A DNA stretch of 64,000 bases from Adenophora triphylla var. japonica (GCA_022495995.1 JAFEMH010001355.1:350501-414500); one strand, 5' to 3'; shown: positions 43,823 to 56,824, numbered from the stretch's first letter. The notes: generated by a model from the sequence alone, not told the origin. Program-made: numbers and translations.

Positions 43823-44998
43823 TGTTGGAAATTTGATTTTGGAAAATTGGTGTTTGACCAATTTTTGATTAAAAAATTCCTATAGTTTCATTTTTCATAA
43901 GTGAAAATAAGTTGCATAATTGTAATCTACATATGTGATATATTTATTTTTTCAAAACCAAATTTGGGTGAATAAGAAATTAATATTGAAATTATACTAC
44001 TTTGTGTTATAAGTTAAAAAAGTTTAATTGATAAAGAAAGTACATTTTTGGTTTCAAAATACACCAAATTATTTGAAAGATGTGTTGGAATCAAGAGATT
44101 AATATGTTTGGTTAACATATTATCACTTTTGAGTTCTAAAACCTAACTTTGTTAGTCTTTCGTTGGAAAAAATAGCGAAAAAACATGTTTATATGTTATA
44201 TTTAACGAAAAGACATGACTTTCTGTTAAAAATTTAACTGTAACTGCCAGAATCTGTTAGAAATTTAACAGTAACTACTAGTTTCCGTTAGAAAGTTTGC
44301 AGAAATGCCACCTTCTGTCAAAAACTTAACGGAACTATCAGAAATTAACTGGATTCACGTGTTTCAGTTAAATATTTAACCAATCAGGCTGTTTTGAACT
44401 GATTTTCAGTTTAAAGGCTAATGAATGTGTCATTTACTTGGATGAAATAGATTCAATGTATCTATACTTATTTATTTTGGCATAAAAGACACCATAACTT
44501 TTCATTTACTATAAATAGTCCCTTTTGTTTGTCATTAATCATCCATTTTCAAATCTCATTCACAATTTAGAAACATAATTCAATGGAATTATGTGAATTG
44601 TTCATAAAATTCAATGAAATTCTCAAAATATTTATTAGAAAATAGATCATATTGTTGCATAAAGTCTCATTCAACGTTTGTAATTAACAAACACAGTTGA
44701 GTTCGCCGAATTTTTGATTTGAAGTGCTTTTATTAAAAATAATAAGTGATTTTATCTTGAAAGAAGATTGTCACAAAACTGTTAGCAACAGTATGGGGCA
44801 TTATCTTCTTGTGGAGATTGTGTTTCACATAACTCGAATTCTCTTATTTTGTCCCGTTTGATTTAATTTTCGAATTTTTAGTTTATCCTAATTTCCTGTC
44901 CCGTTAATTATATGTTTTGGTTCATTAATATGATATTTGTCATCACGTTAAATTCAAGAAATCATTATTCGTTATTATATGATAAAATATTCCTAACA
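43823..44998 (+). repeat. 5' LTR of the degenerate Copia
   Basis: The ends are TGTTGGAA...TTCCTAACA. The TATA box CTATAAATAG is at about 44510-44519. Upstream, 44225-44350 holds four units of about 30 bp with (T/C)GTTA(A/G)AAA and TTAAC(G/A), a decayed inverted repeat. The start matches 47301-47483. Confidence 0.75.
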
Positions 44999-46440
44999 AT
45001 CACAAGAATATATATTAACATTTTCTTGATTTTATGACAAATATAAGTCAACGTAAAAGGCTATATAAATAAAAACAACCGAAAGACATTGGAAATTAAC
45101 TGGAGAATGATGACAAGAAGGAAAACAATGATCATACAAGTGATTCAAAGACATTGTTGACGACATAGAATAGACTTTTAATTAAATGTATATTTTTTTA
45201 TTAAAATATATAATTTGATAGATCCGCCACATAAATATCTAAGTGTGGGGGTACACCTCAAGTGTGAGGGTACGGGTTAAAGTAAAAGTAATTAAGTCGT
45301 ACGAGTAATGAGATTTTCCTTGAGATCATATTCATTAAAATACATAAGTTCTATTAAGAGAACTTATGAAAGTGCAAATAGTTCATCTAGAACACAAACA
45401 TAGGCACAATATGAGGACCAAAAGTGCAAGGCTTTTAATCCTGATTTTCTAGCAGTTGTGTTAGAAAATAAACTGACAAATGTTAAAGAAATGTTATATG
45501 TCTTGTTCAGATAATAAGCAGTTAACATTCGAATATAGATCATCTTTTATATTGAGGAGTTGGTTGATCTCACTCCATAATGTGAACCGTTGGATTGCAA
45601 ATGATCATAAATAGAACTATAAAATATGAATCTATATAATGATAAACTCTTGAAAAAATAGATCCTGAATAGGAAGATTTTCAAAATGTATAGTCTAAAG
45701 AGTTAGAATTTCAAGAGATGAATTTCTAAAAAGAGAAATAATATTGAGAAATAAACTCTAAATAGACGGACTTTCGAATGTGAAAAGGCAGATTCTTGTC
45801 AAAAATGATCTCGAAAAGTAGACTCTCAAGATATAGAATCTGAAAACATAGATTCTTAAAATGATAAACTTTTAAATAAAACTCATAAATGGTAGAGCCA
45901 TAAGAGTTAGATAAATTCTAAAAATATAACTATCGAATAAGTTGATTCTTGATAAGTAAAAGTCAGAATAAAGGTAGATTCTTGAGAGGTAGAAACTGTA
46001 AAGGTAGATTCTTGAGAGTTAGACTCTAGAAAGGTAGACTCAAAAAGTCAGACCACTTACAGATACTGACTACTCGGGAAGTCGGAGCATTCACATATAC
46101 TGATTGCTAAGAGAATTTGATCACTCGAAAAGACTAATCATTCTAGATAGACTAAAAGTCTAAATAGTAATTGTAATCAATCACTAAGAAGGTATAATCA
46201 AATTACTTGATTGATTATGTATTACAATACATGGGATATCCAATAGTATATGAATAAATATACTGATTCGATATCAGACACTAATAAATCCATAAAGTGA
46301 AAATGTGTTCACAATAGATGGAGAAGCAGTGTCATTGAAATCTTCCAATACAACATGCATAGGTCGATTTAATAAAAATCTGAGTTGACAACTTTAGACA
46401 AAGTTGAAGAAAAAGATTAGTAGTCTAATAAACTATTGGA
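44999..46440 (+). other. AT-rich interior of the degenerate Copia
   Basis: No gene. 45640-46110 has loosely repeated AGATTCTTGAGA and GGTAGA words, resembling a decayed short tandem repeat. Confidence 0.5.
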
Positions 46441-46790
46441 AGATATTCCTTGTTAGAATAAGTTTGTGTCTACATGTACTAATTCATTGTGATGACAATG
46501 ATAAATAGGAAAAGGCATAAAACACTATGTTAAGTTTAAACATAATGGTCATAGACATAATATCATAAGACAATTGATCTCAAATGAGACTATCACAATC
46601 GGGTATGTGAAGTCAAAAGCGGATCCGTCTATCTAAGAGTATGAATAGGAGATCAATTGATTATTAAGGGGAATGAGTTTAAAAAAAATCCACAACAAAA
46701 GAACTCATAGTGGACACTCAACCTTAAGAATTGGAGATTCCAAAACCCTGGTTCAATGAGACAACCAATTTATAATGTTCAGTCAAAACA
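46440..46790 (+). pseudogene. RNase H C-terminal remnant of the degenerate Copia
   Basis: Reading through stops, the wording IGYVKSKADPS, LRGMSLKKI and HSGHSTL recalls the end of Copia RNase H (xxYVKSKDNLADPxTKG). The upstream part of the domain and the catalytic residues are not recognisable. Confidence 0.4.
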
Positions 46791-46901
46791 CTTGTAACAT
46801 GTTTCACACTTATTCCTAGAATCCAAGTGTATGTACCTGCAACAAGTGGTGAGGGTAAGTTGTAAAAAACTTTTAACGATTACTATACCTATATGGTGTA
46901 C

Positions 46902-47025
46902 TAGCAAGATACTATTTATAGGAGATCACCTATCTAATTGAGAAGTAATATGGCCGCTTCTAATAGCAAGATACTATTTATAGGAGATCACCTATCTAAT
47001 TGAGAAGTAATAAGGCCGCTTCTAA
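46902..47025 (+). repeat. Two tandem units of 62 bp
   Basis: Units start at 46902 and 46964 with TAGCAAGATACTATTTATAG and contain ATAGGAGATCACCTAT, itself an inverted repeat. They lie in the 3' region of the degenerate Copia. Confidence 0.85.
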
Positions 47026-47290
47026 TTGAACATTTATAAAATCAAGCACGGTCCAGGGCCGAAATGGACAGAACAAAACGTATTATAGCTATTATTATGT
47101 AAGTACTATTATCTTGGTATACATTATACATTAACTAGTTTAAAGAATCGCGCTACTAAATGGCTAGTATATCCAATAGTATTTTAATAAGAAAGGTTTA
47201 AGGCCACAATCTATCTATCCTGATGCAATAATAGTTCGACAAAACTTTCAAACAAGTCAGCAGTAATGTATGCATTAATTTGACATTCAT

Positions 47291-47483
47291 GTGGGGGGAT
47301 TGTTGGAAATTTGGTTTTGGAAGATTGTTGTTTGACCAAATTTTAACCAAAAATTCTATTTAGTTTCATTTTTTGTAAGTAAAAATAATTTGTATAATTG
47401 TAATCTACATTTTAAGTAGATTAAAATGATATATTTATTTTCTCAAAATCAATTTTGGGTGAATGAGAAATTAATATTGGAAA
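47291..47483 (+). repeat. Polypurine tract and 5' portion of the 3' LTR of the degenerate Copia
   Basis: GTGGGGGGAT (47291-47300) directly precedes TGTTGGAAAT. The following 183 bp match 43823-44010, and the LTR is then broken by SV2. Confidence 0.75.
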
Positions 47484-48988
47484 TGTTGGTCCCAAAGGTG
47501 GCAACAAGGGTGAAAATCAGCTAGAGGGGGGGTGAATAGCTGTTACAAATTTTTCGTCCTCTTTTTAAAACTCAACTTCTTGCTTACAAAACCGCTTACA
47601 GTGTGTTAGAAATTGCAAGTAGTATTGCAAAATGCACAGCGAAATATTTAGAGTTACAAAGCGGTTTAGAGGAGCGATTTTGGTAAGCGATTTTCAGTGC
47701 AGTTATAAAACTGAAAAGTGAGGTTTGACAAAGTTAACTTAAACACAATTCACAATAATGGATAAGTGTATATAAGATCAAACAGAGATAAAGATAGATA
47801 ATTAATAGGTACAGTAAATAATAATGCAGAAAATAAAGAACACAAGATTTGGAGTGGTTCAATCGTTAAATGATCTACGTCCACTACCAAGATAGTTAGT
47901 CTTGGATTTTCTAATAGCGATTTTATATTGAGTATGAGAGATTACAAAGTACAAAGTACAATACTCAGATTTAAAATCTATTCTATGGAGATCAGTCCTA
48001 GACTATAACCGGTGTATCTCAAATGAATAATCTATGTGATTAAACAAGTGAGGTGTGTGTGTATACAAGATCAAGGCTCTTTGAATCTAAGAGATGTAGA
48101 GTACAATGATTCTTGATGTGTATTAGGCTTGATTTCTAGGCTGGGAAATATTTCTTGAAGTAGGAAGATGAAGATTCAAAGGACTGAAAATTTTCTGGGC
48201 AGAGCTTCAACTTCGTATGAACACACAGCAAATTCAATTTCTCAAGCAATCTTCAAGTGTTGAAGATTAGGGGTATTTATACCCAAGAACCAAGGATATA
48301 GTCGTTGGACACAGCTGTTGCAAGGACTGTACTGGTGCTTTCTGATTGGTCCACAAATTCACCTTTTGTCCTTAGGTACAACAGTTGCAGGTAAAGCTGA
48401 TCAGATTCCAGCTGCAAATAAGGTAGTTAGGACATCTGTCACCTTTTCAAGATCCTTGCAGATCTTGTCTAGTACTTAGTCACGTGACAAGATTTGGTGG
48501 TTGACTTTTGATATTACTGACGTGGATTCCAACGTTCAAATGTGGTTCATTCTTCAATTCTCAATCATTAGAGCGGTCTGGTGTGAAGCGGTTTGACATG
48601 TGCGATTTCACCAGAGAGGGTGCTAAGAGCGGTCTTGAGATTTGAACTGCAATGTTGTTAGCTTGAGCGGTTCATAAATGCGATTTGCACTCAGTTTGTA
48701 CAAGAGTGGTTTCAGATAAGGAATTCCACAAAGCATTTTACTTGGAGCGGTTTGCTGGTGCGGTTTTGATGAAGTGGTCTGAAAACTTTGAACTGCAACC
48801 TCATATCCAATGAGTCTTGTGCCAGTCTTCAAGCCTAATATAACCTATTCTATAAAATGGACTTAGCTAATAATTGAAGTCTAAGTTTCATTATATATGG
48901 GCCTAAAGTCCTTAAAATAGAGATGAGGTTATGGTATCAATCAAATCTAATCTAAATCTAGGAGGGTTAAAGTATGCATACCCAACAA
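47484..48988 (-). repeat. 3' LTR of SV2
   Basis: 1505 bp with TGTTGG...CCAACA ends, matching 59765-60652 over the available part. In element orientation the block with six GCGGT words and several GCGATTT variants (48571-48770) lies upstream of the TATA box GTATAAATACCC (reverse of 48276-48290). Confidence 0.92.
48571..48775. promoter_or_regulatory. GCGGT cluster in the SV2 U3 region
   Basis: GCGGT(T/C) lies at about 48571, 48588, 48627, 48665, 48746 and 48759, with decayed GCGATTT forms between. It is about 280 bp upstream of the LTR TATA box. GCGATT at sites where the other LTR has GCGGTT suggests loss by CpG deamination. Confidence 0.65.
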
Positions 48989-49003
48989 TCTCCCCCTATT
49001 TGA
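48989..49003 (-). other. Polypurine tract of SV2
   Basis: On the minus strand AAATAGGGGGAGAT directly precedes TGTTGGG. Confidence 0.8.
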
Positions 49004-49527
49004 TTGATGCCATTACCTACTATAACAAAAGCAAATATTGTACTTGGTAAAAACATGTCCATAAGAATTAACATGATAAGTCATGTCCCAAGTCAATGCA
49101 CACACTAGCTTAAGTCATAAATTTCTATACTTTTGAAAGATTGAAAAACTTATACTTGAAAGTATAGAAATGTATTCAGTGCAGTTTTAAAATATGAGTT
49201 TAAGTTTAAAGTGCGATTAAACTGAATGTTTAAACTTCATTTCAAAAATATGATTGTAATTTGAAAAATATTTGAATGAGGTTTAAAATCATTGCGGTTT
49301 CATTGTTCTACAAACAAGCAGTTTGATATGAACAACGTTGGAACTGATGCATTTTTTATTACTACCTTTGCAGTTACATGTTACAATGGTAGGAAAGCAA
49401 AATACAAGGTTAAAAAAACAAAAGAAGTTGGATAAAACAAATACAGAGAGTGCGGTCCAACTTAAGCAAAAAGTAATAATTCAGCAAAAGAGAATAACAA
49501 GGAAAGAGCGGTTCATTGCTGACGCGG

Positions 49528-52500
49528 TCATTGGGAAGGCTTGTTTACTTCTTGCTCTGCTTGATGTGGTCCAGCATGGCCAGATTGATCAGTTGCCATA
49601 GCTTTCCTCAGTCTTCTAACTTCTTCAGCGTTTCTTGCAGCAGTGGATTCCAGCTTCTTGAGAGAATTTTCTTGATTTGCCAGACTGAGATTTGCTTCAC
49701 CAACTGCTCTAGAGTTTCCTTGCTCAATTTGGTCATTGATAAGGGTATAGAAAGAGGAGTTTAAGGAATTGAAGCAAGTGTGGATTTCATTTTGAATTGC
49801 AGCAGTTTGGGTGGAGATAGCTTGTTCCACAGGCTCAAGATTTATAGTAACCTTCAAGGAGGTTTTTAACTCATGGATTGTAGAGCCAAGTTTGGAATTA
49901 AAACCTTCCTTGAGATTATCCAGGCGGTCGTTGAATTCATCTCTTAATTCATTGACCTTGGCCTTCAGTGCATCTCCCACAATCTCCAAATTAACATTTG
50001 ATTGCCCTTTAAGCAAATCAATCTGCTCCAGAATGTCTTCACGAATGGAGTCCAGAGCGGTTTTTATTGCAGCGGTTTGGTCTAAAACTAATTGATGCGG
50101 TCTGGCGTCTATGGCATCTGTAATAGCTGTCATGAAGGATCCCAAGGCAGTGTTGGTGGTGGAGATGAAGATATCTGAGAGTTGATTGAGCATCTCCTTG
50201 AGTTGAGTCATTAAAACTAACTCTCCAAGAGCTTGGATGACTCCTTTAGCCAGATCTTCCTTAAATGCTTGAAAACACGCCTCAGTTGCGATTTTGACTA
50301 TGGAGGCGGTTTGATTTGAGGAAGTAGAAGCAGGAGTTGTTGATCTCTCCCCCTTAATAGCATCAAGCAAATGGGATTTGAGGGTGGCCATTTCAAGGGA
50401 TTGAGCATCTACTTTGGATAGAAGGGTGCGGTTGGAATCAGTAAGGGAGGAGTTGGAGGCTTCAAAAGAGGCATTAGAAGCGGTTAGCTTGATAATATGA
50501 CCTTGGTTAATCACCAGTTGGCTTTGGATAAGGTTTTGGGTGGAATGAATTTGGGAGTAATCTGTTGGGGGGCGGTTGAGGTGGAAGTGTTTTGGAATAG
50601 AGGAAGCGGTTAGAATTGGTTAGTTACAGTGGCGGTTTGGATGAATAGGTTAGGAAGCGGTTGGTTGGGAACGGTTTGGTTTGGAGGAAGGGTAGTCTGA
50701 GTTTGAGTAGAAATATTTTGAGGAAGGGATTTGGATGGTGAATTTGTTTTTGAAGTGTGGACAGAATGAGGAAGGGATCTTTGAAGATGGGGTGAGATGG
50801 GAGGAGTAGTAGATTTGGTAGGTGAAGGGGTTTTTGAGTGGGAAGTTTGGTTGCGGTTTGAATGAGAGGGTGATGTAGTTATGCCTAAGCGTCTGGAGGT
50901 GGAAATAGCTTGGCCAGCAGATGATTTGGAAATCCATGGTTGGTAGGCACTTGAATGTGGGGGGTTTGGTTGGAGTGTATGGAATTTATGGAATCAGAAT
51001 GAGAAGGGGAATGTGATGTGGATTGGGTGGATAAGGGTGAAAGATATTTTTGTGGAGGTGAGGGAGATGGAGAAGGTGAGGGTTCAACAGGTTTACCCTT
51101 CTTCAAATTTTTCTTGGCAGGCATTTTCTTTCTCCTTTTTGGAGTCTCCCCCTGAATAGGTGCATTTGTTTTGGGTGGAGGAGAAGGTGATTTGGAAGGA
51201 GAATGGATAGGGGATTGAATTGGTGATTTGATTGGAGTTGGATTTGAGAGTGGAGGTGGTTGAGATTGAGGTTGCGGTTTAGATGCTGGAGGCGGTTGAG
51301 GAGGGGGTGAGGATGATTTACCCTTGCCTTTGGCATTTCGCCTCTCTTCTTGCTCCTTTTCCAATCTATCTATTTTATCCTTGAAATGTTGTATCTACTC
51401 TTCAGGAGTTAAATCTTCAATAACATCCTTAGCCTTTTTGGCTCTAACAACCAAATCTGGAATAGTTGGATCTTCAGCTTCTTCATCATCTTCTTCATCC
51501 ACTAAGTTCATTGGATTTTTCTGCTTCTTGGGCTTACTAGGACCAGCCTCTGAAGTTCCTTGCGGTTTGGCAGTAGGAGCGGTCTTGGTACTCTTCAAAG
51601 GCGGTTCACCCTGATCTCTTGGTTTTCTGCTCCTCTTGACTGCTTTCCTAACCGCCTGAGTTGCGATTTCAGGATTCATATTAACATACTCCTCTCTCTT
51701 GGGGTATGTGTCAGCATCATAAAGAGATTTGTAAAGAGCATCTCCATTTGCATACCTGAAGTTATGGCAGACCAGAAATCCTAATGATTCTTTATTAACC
51801 CATTCCACCATCAGTTCTGGATTGTTCTTTCTGAATACTTCAAGATGGTCAAAGTTGAGTAAGAGAGCGGTTAGGATCCTGCAGAATGGTCTCCACCTTT
51901 GCTTAACTCCTTTTTCTTTAGAGTGGTAGGTTTCCACACTATCACCGATCTCTATGAACAAAATCCTGGGCCAATGTAGTTGATCTCATTGTAGATGGCA
52001 GAACAATACATCCATTGTTGGGATGTAAAGTTGTTGTGATTGCCAGTCTTTCCACAAACTGATTTACCCACCAGATATCCTAGGTGACTCATCATCTCAC
52101 CAAACCCTTTCCTAGGGATCTTCTTGTACTAACCCACCATGGTTGAAACTTTTGCAGTTGCCAATGCAGTAGCATCTTGAATCACTTGGTCAACTGACTC
52201 AGGAGCATGGGGAACTCTGAAGTTGTAGGTGCTTCTGATGTCGATGTAGTCAATAGAGAGCATTAAGCCTTCCACTTCAGCAGTGAGGTAGGAAACTTTT
52301 GGGCCCTCATTTATTTATCTGACTTCAAGCTTGGCAGTTGAATAGAACTGATCAACAAAAGATGTGATGGTGAAGGTCTGCTTTTTGGTGAAGAGGGGCA
52401 GGATCCCAGATGCCTTCAGCTTCCTGAGCAACTCCCTTCCAAGGGCATCATGTCTCAATTTCAGTTCATTAACTTCCCACCCTGGTAGAAAGGTGTTAGG

Positions 52501-53526
52501 ATCCTACAAGGAAAAACATCTAAAGTTAGATCCATTTTTGTATCCACAGTTCACAAGCGGTTTGAGCACATATGCGGTTCAGCAATGGTGCAGTTTTTAG
52601 AAGTGAAATACTTCAAACCCCAAGTGAACTATGAATACTAAGAAAAACAAACATGAAGATTTGAAAAAAAAATTACTAGCATGTGGCATTGTAATCAAAA
52701 CTTATCCCACACTCTCAAGAAGTGCCTGTTGGGGAAGGTCTTGGTTTCCAGCCTATATACTAAGTAAAATCTCAAAAAAATAAAAGAAGGGAATAAACAG
52801 CATGCGGTTTCAAAAGATTTTGAAAAGGTGGTTCCAACATGCGGTTTAGCTTTCAAAAAGGCATGCGGTTTGAAACTGACAATGTAAGCGGTCTTTAAAC
52901 AAGCGGTTTCAAACAAGAATGGCATGCGGTTTCAAATGCAAAGAGAATTCCAAAATTTTTCTAAAAATTTTCTAAGTATGAAAACATGATGGAAAATCAT
53001 TGAATCCAAAACATAAGAACTTTTTCAGAAAAGCATATGAACTTCATGAAGAACACGAAGAACAGTATGAACATGAAGAACAGAGATAACCAAAAACTTA
53101 ACCAAAATGGACAAAAAGCATATCAAAATGATCACATTGGGCAGTAGATTAACAATATATCAATAAAAATTCATACTTTACCCAGAATCATCAAGAAAAA
53201 GCAAGAACATGAAAATGGGTTTCGAAAAACGAAAACTGAATAATCCAAAATCAGTACCCAAAACATGCATTGATCATGAAATAAACAACAGAATATGAAT
53301 CTAAGCATGATTTCGAACAAAACCCAACAAACATTAGTGAAAATGACTAAGAATTTAGCACGTAATCAAGCAAAAACCAGTAAGGGCATACAAAGGGTTT
53401 CCTTCAAGTTCATCCATGGTAACATTCAGAAATTAAAGATTAAGAGTAAGAGATTGTTACCATGTCGTTGACTGGTTTCTTAGGAGCTCTTGCTACAGTT
53501 GATGCTCTTTGTCTTTTAGAAGTCAT
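49528..53526 (-). pseudogene. Downstream spliced gene of SV2 (env-position ORF), recently broken
   Basis: Exon 1 (53526-53461) is 22 codons from MTSKRQRAS to the donor ATG/GTAACA. A 957-bp intron ends CCTTGTAG at 52504. Exon 2 opens DPNTFLPGWEVNE in phase. Two in-frame stops and a frameshift near 51960 follow. Next comes a frame with a basic, acidic and then Pro/Ser-rich part (51961-50885). The C-terminal 328-codon frame (50514-49528) is predicted coiled coil without Cys. This place is where Sireviruses carry an env-like ORF. I see no signal peptide or clear membrane segment, so an envelope role is not supported. It may be a nuclear or DNA-binding protein; its function is unknown. Confidence 0.6.
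52550..52935. promoter_or_regulatory. GCGGT cluster inside the intron of the SV2 downstream gene
   Basis: Nine copies occur at about 52557, 52573, 52804, 52840, 52865, 52888, 52902, 52925 and near. Seven of them lie within 130 bp, mostly as ATGCGGTTT or AAGCGGTTT. The intron is otherwise AT-rich, with little CpG. Confidence 0.7.
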
Positions 53527-53624
53527 TGTTGTTTAAAGTTTTTGAAAATGGAGGGTTTTAAGAAGTATAGAGAGAGAAAGAGTTGGTAGAAGGAGAGTAC
53601 AGAGGGTGTTAGTTGTAAAGGTTT

Positions 53625-53660
53625 AGAAGTTTCACCAACCAAGGTATATATAGGAGGTGA
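53625..53660 (-). promoter_or_regulatory. TATA-box promoter of the SV2 downstream gene
   Basis: On the minus strand CCTATATATACC (about 53644-53655) lies about 120 bp before the ATG. Between them is a CT-rich leader with CTCTCTCTCT, typical of plant transcription starts. So the downstream gene probably has its own promoter and is not only read through from the LTR. Confidence 0.65.
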
Positions 53661-53929
53661 CCAGGCAGGTGTTCAGAAAAAATGATTGTTTTTACTAACT
53701 GTTGCACCCTTTCAACTTTCACACTCTTACCAATGACGGCTGATAAGAGGGTTTTGATGTAAATGTTCCTTTTGCATTAAATGCCATTAAATGCATTTAA
53801 ATTTTGAAATTTCGTGGGGAAAACATTTGTAAAAGTACCCTTATGTCAAAATAAAGATCAAAAAGTAAAAGAATTTGAACAGATTTTTTTAAATAAGGAT
53901 AAAAATAAACAGAGATTACTCTAAGTTGA

Positions 53930-54015
53930 AACGCGGTTGAGATACATGCGGTCAGGTTGCAGCAAGCGGTTTGAAATTGACGGTTGGCTGCAAGCGGTTT
54001 GTATACACGCGGTTT
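53930..54015. promoter_or_regulatory. GCGGT cluster upstream of the SV2 downstream gene
   Basis: Five copies (about 53932, 53948, 53964, 53992, 54008) occur within 85 bp, between the RNase H stop and the TATA box near 53650. Confidence 0.65.
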
Positions 54016-54103
54016 CAACAGGGATGAGGTTTGAAACCTCAACAGGATTTTCAACCTAAATTCCACATACTTAACACACAAGTTAGTGATAAAAAGTATG
54101 GAC

Positions 54104-55640
54104 TTATTCAAGTTCTAAAATACCCATTTCTCCTCTGAGAAATGAAAACCTCTTGGAGTCCAGAGCTTTGGTGAGGATATCAGCAATCTGGTTGTCTGTC
54201 CCCACATACTCTAGATGGATATTCCCCTTTTCCACACGGTCTTTGAGAAAATGATACTTGATATGTATATGCTTGGTCTTGGAGTGCATGACAGGATTAT
54301 TGGAGACTGAAATTGTTGATGTGTTGTCACACATGATCGGGCAATTTCCTTCATCAATTTCATAGTCCACCAACTGTTGCTTCATCCAAAGGATTTGACA
54401 GCAACAACTTCCTACAGCAATGTATTCAGCCTCTGTGGTTGACACTAAAACTGATGCTTGCTTCTTGCTGGCCCAAGCAACTAGTCTATTCCTAAGGAAA
54501 TGACAAGTCCCACTAGTACTTTTTCTGTCAATAGTGCAAGCTGCATAATTTGCATCTAAATAACCTACGAGATCGAAATTCGAATCTTTGAAATACCAAA
54601 GTCCAAGGTTAGTTGTTCCAGATAAATAGCAGATTATACGCTTGACTGCACTTAAATGTGCTTCTCTAGGATCTGCTTGATAACGAGCACATACACAGAC
54701 ACTAAACATGATATCAGGCCTACTAGCAGTTAAGTAGAGTAATGAGCCAATCATACCTCGATATAAGGTTTGATCAACCTTCTTACCTTTTAGATCCTTA
54801 TCTAACTTATTGACGGTGGCCATTGGAGTATCGTATGCTTTTGCATTATCTAGTCTAAACTTCTTTATCAACTCCTTGGTGTATTTGGCATGGCTGAGGA
54901 AGATTCCTTCTTCGCATTGTTTGATTTGAAGACCAAGGAAGAATGTTAATTCTTCCATCATGCTCATCTCAAACTTGCTTTTCATTAGCTTCTCAAAATG
55001 CTTACAAAGTAATTTATTAGTAGAACCAAAAATAATATCATCAACATAGATTTGAACAAGTAGGGAATGATTATTATATTTGGCAATAAAAAGAGTTGTA
55101 TCAATTTTACTGCGTTTAAATCCTTTTTCTAGTAAAAATTTAGAGAGTCTCATACCATGCCCTTGGAGCTTGTTTAAGTCCATACAAACCTTTCTGGAGT
55201 TTGTAGACATGATTTGGAAATTTGGAGTCTTCAAATCCAGGCGGTTGGGCAACATACACGGTCTCTTGAAGTTCACCATTGAGGAAAGCACTCTTCACGT
55301 CCATTTGATATAACTTGAACTGCTTGAAAGAGGCTTAAGCAATGAACATTCTGATTGCTTCTAGTCTTGAAACTGGAGCAAAGGTTTCGTCGTAGTCGAT
55401 TCCTTCTTCTTGCCTATATCCTTGTGCAACCAACCTTGCTTTGTTTCTGGTGATGCTTCCATTCTCATCCATATTATTCCTAAACACCCACTTAGTTCCT
55501 ATCACTCCTTGATCCTGAGGTCTAGTCACTAATGTCCAGACCTTGCATCTTTCAAATTGGTTGAGTTCTTCTTTCATAGCAACGACCCAATTAAAATCTT
55601 GGAGTGCTTCTTCAATCTTCTTGGGTTCAATTTGAGATAT
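54104..55640 (-). pseudogene. pol: SV2 reverse transcriptase and RNase H
   Basis: The RT N-terminus ([20 protein letters not shown], then [20 protein letters not shown]) is in the frame ending at 55335. The rest lies in a 395-codon frame with LVQIYVDDIIFGSTN (catalytic YVDD) and FEMSMMEELTFFLGLQI. It continues with SLLYLTASRPDIMFSV, then RNase H with DRKSTSGTCHFL, TEAEYIAVGSCC, CDNTSTISVSNNP and the C-terminal ADILTKALDSKRF. A frameshift near 55290 breaks a protein that is otherwise complete. Confidence 0.9.
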
Positions 55641-56800
55641 CAAGGATGTATGCTCATTATAGTTTGATCTTCTTGTTTGAACACCGAAAAACAGATTACC
55701 AATCACATTTGAGAGAGGGTGACTACTGACTTCTCTAACCTCCAGGGGTAAGTCTGGTTGGACTGAGATTTGCTGAAGATCTTCAATTGGAACATCGTTA
55801 GATCCTTCAGCGAAGTCATGGAAGGTAAGTTGACGAAGAGGTTCAATAAGTAGGATGGGGGAATTTTCAGCATCTTCTTCCCTAGCGGTTGCATCTGGAG
55901 TAGGAACTTCAGGTGCGGTTTCAAAGTTATTACTTGAGGGAATTTCAGATGAGGATGTTGGATTTTGCGGTTGAGGTTCAGGTGCGGTTCTATAACTTTC
56001 ACATGTTTCATTATGCTCTGCAAAATCATCAGCAATATTTGGAGCCATATGCGGCTCAAGGAGAGAATGTTCATCAAAAGTAACATGGACAGACTCAACT
56101 ATCTTTAAACTAGTTTTATTCAAAACACGAAAAGCTTTTGAATGTTTAGCATACCCAACAAAGATACCTTCATCAGCCTTGGCTTCGAATTTACCTCTAT
56201 TTTCCCTTCCGTTGTAGAGGATGAAATATTTGTAGCCAAAGATCTTGAAGAATGCAATATTGGGGGGTTCTTTCTCTCTAAAGCTCATATGGAGTCTTGT
56301 TGTAGGTCTTATTGATGAGGGAGCAGTTCTGAGTGAAGCATGCTGTATTGATTGCTTCAGCCCAAAAGTACTGAGGTAGCTTCGCTTCAGAAATCATTAT
56401 CTTTCTCAATCAATGTCCTGTTCTTTCTTTCCACAACCCCATTTTGTTGTGGAACACCAGCAGTCAAAAAATTGTGATCAATCCCATGGTCATCACAATC
56501 CTGAGCAACACCGTTGTTCTTAAATTCTGTTCCATTATCTGATCGAACACTAATGATGTCGTCTTCTTTTTGAGTCTGGAGCCGTCTAAAGAGTGAGGTT
56601 AAGATTTCATAGCAATCATCTTTAGTGATCATCATCTCAACCCATGTATATCTTGAATAATCATCCACCACCACTAAGGTATATCTACTTCCTCCAATGC
56701 TGGCAGTGGTGACGGGTCCAAACAAATCTATGTGAAGCAGTTGTAAACATCTTGCAGTTGATGGCGCGGTCTTGCTGGTGAAAGACGACGTAGTTTGTTT
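55641..56800 (-). pseudogene. pol: SV2 integrase and linker
   Basis: The core has VVVDDYSRYTWVEM, VRSDNGTEFKNN (second Asp) and PQQNGVVERKNRTL (Glu); the first Asp lies in FGPV-type wording near 56720. After a frameshift near 56380 comes the C-terminal [13 protein letters not shown] and [15 protein letters not shown] variable linker follows, with four GCGGT words (55884-55985) embedded in coding sequence. Confidence 0.85.
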
Positions 56801-56824
56801 ACCAAGTTGACATGCACTGCATTT

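Larger units (their letters stand above)
43823..47483 (+). mobile_element. Degenerate Ty1/Copia element with most of gag-pol missing
   Basis: A 5' LTR (43823-44998), an AT-rich interior, a small RNase H remnant, a polypurine tract and the first 183 bp of a 3' LTR are present. The 3' LTR is cut at 47484 by SV2. The interior is only about 2.3 kb and full of stops. No initiator tRNA-Met primer site is recognisable after the 5' LTR. Confidence 0.7.

Noticed and set aside
48623..48832. Minus-strand 69-codon frame in the SV2 LTR
   Set aside because: Lies in U3 across the GCGGT cluster, differs from known families and lacks a promoter; chance frame.
49528..50514. Calling the SV2 coiled-coil frame a viral envelope protein
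   Set aside because: Position fits the Sirevirus env-like ORF, but I see no signal peptide, Cys pattern or membrane segment; left as unknown function.
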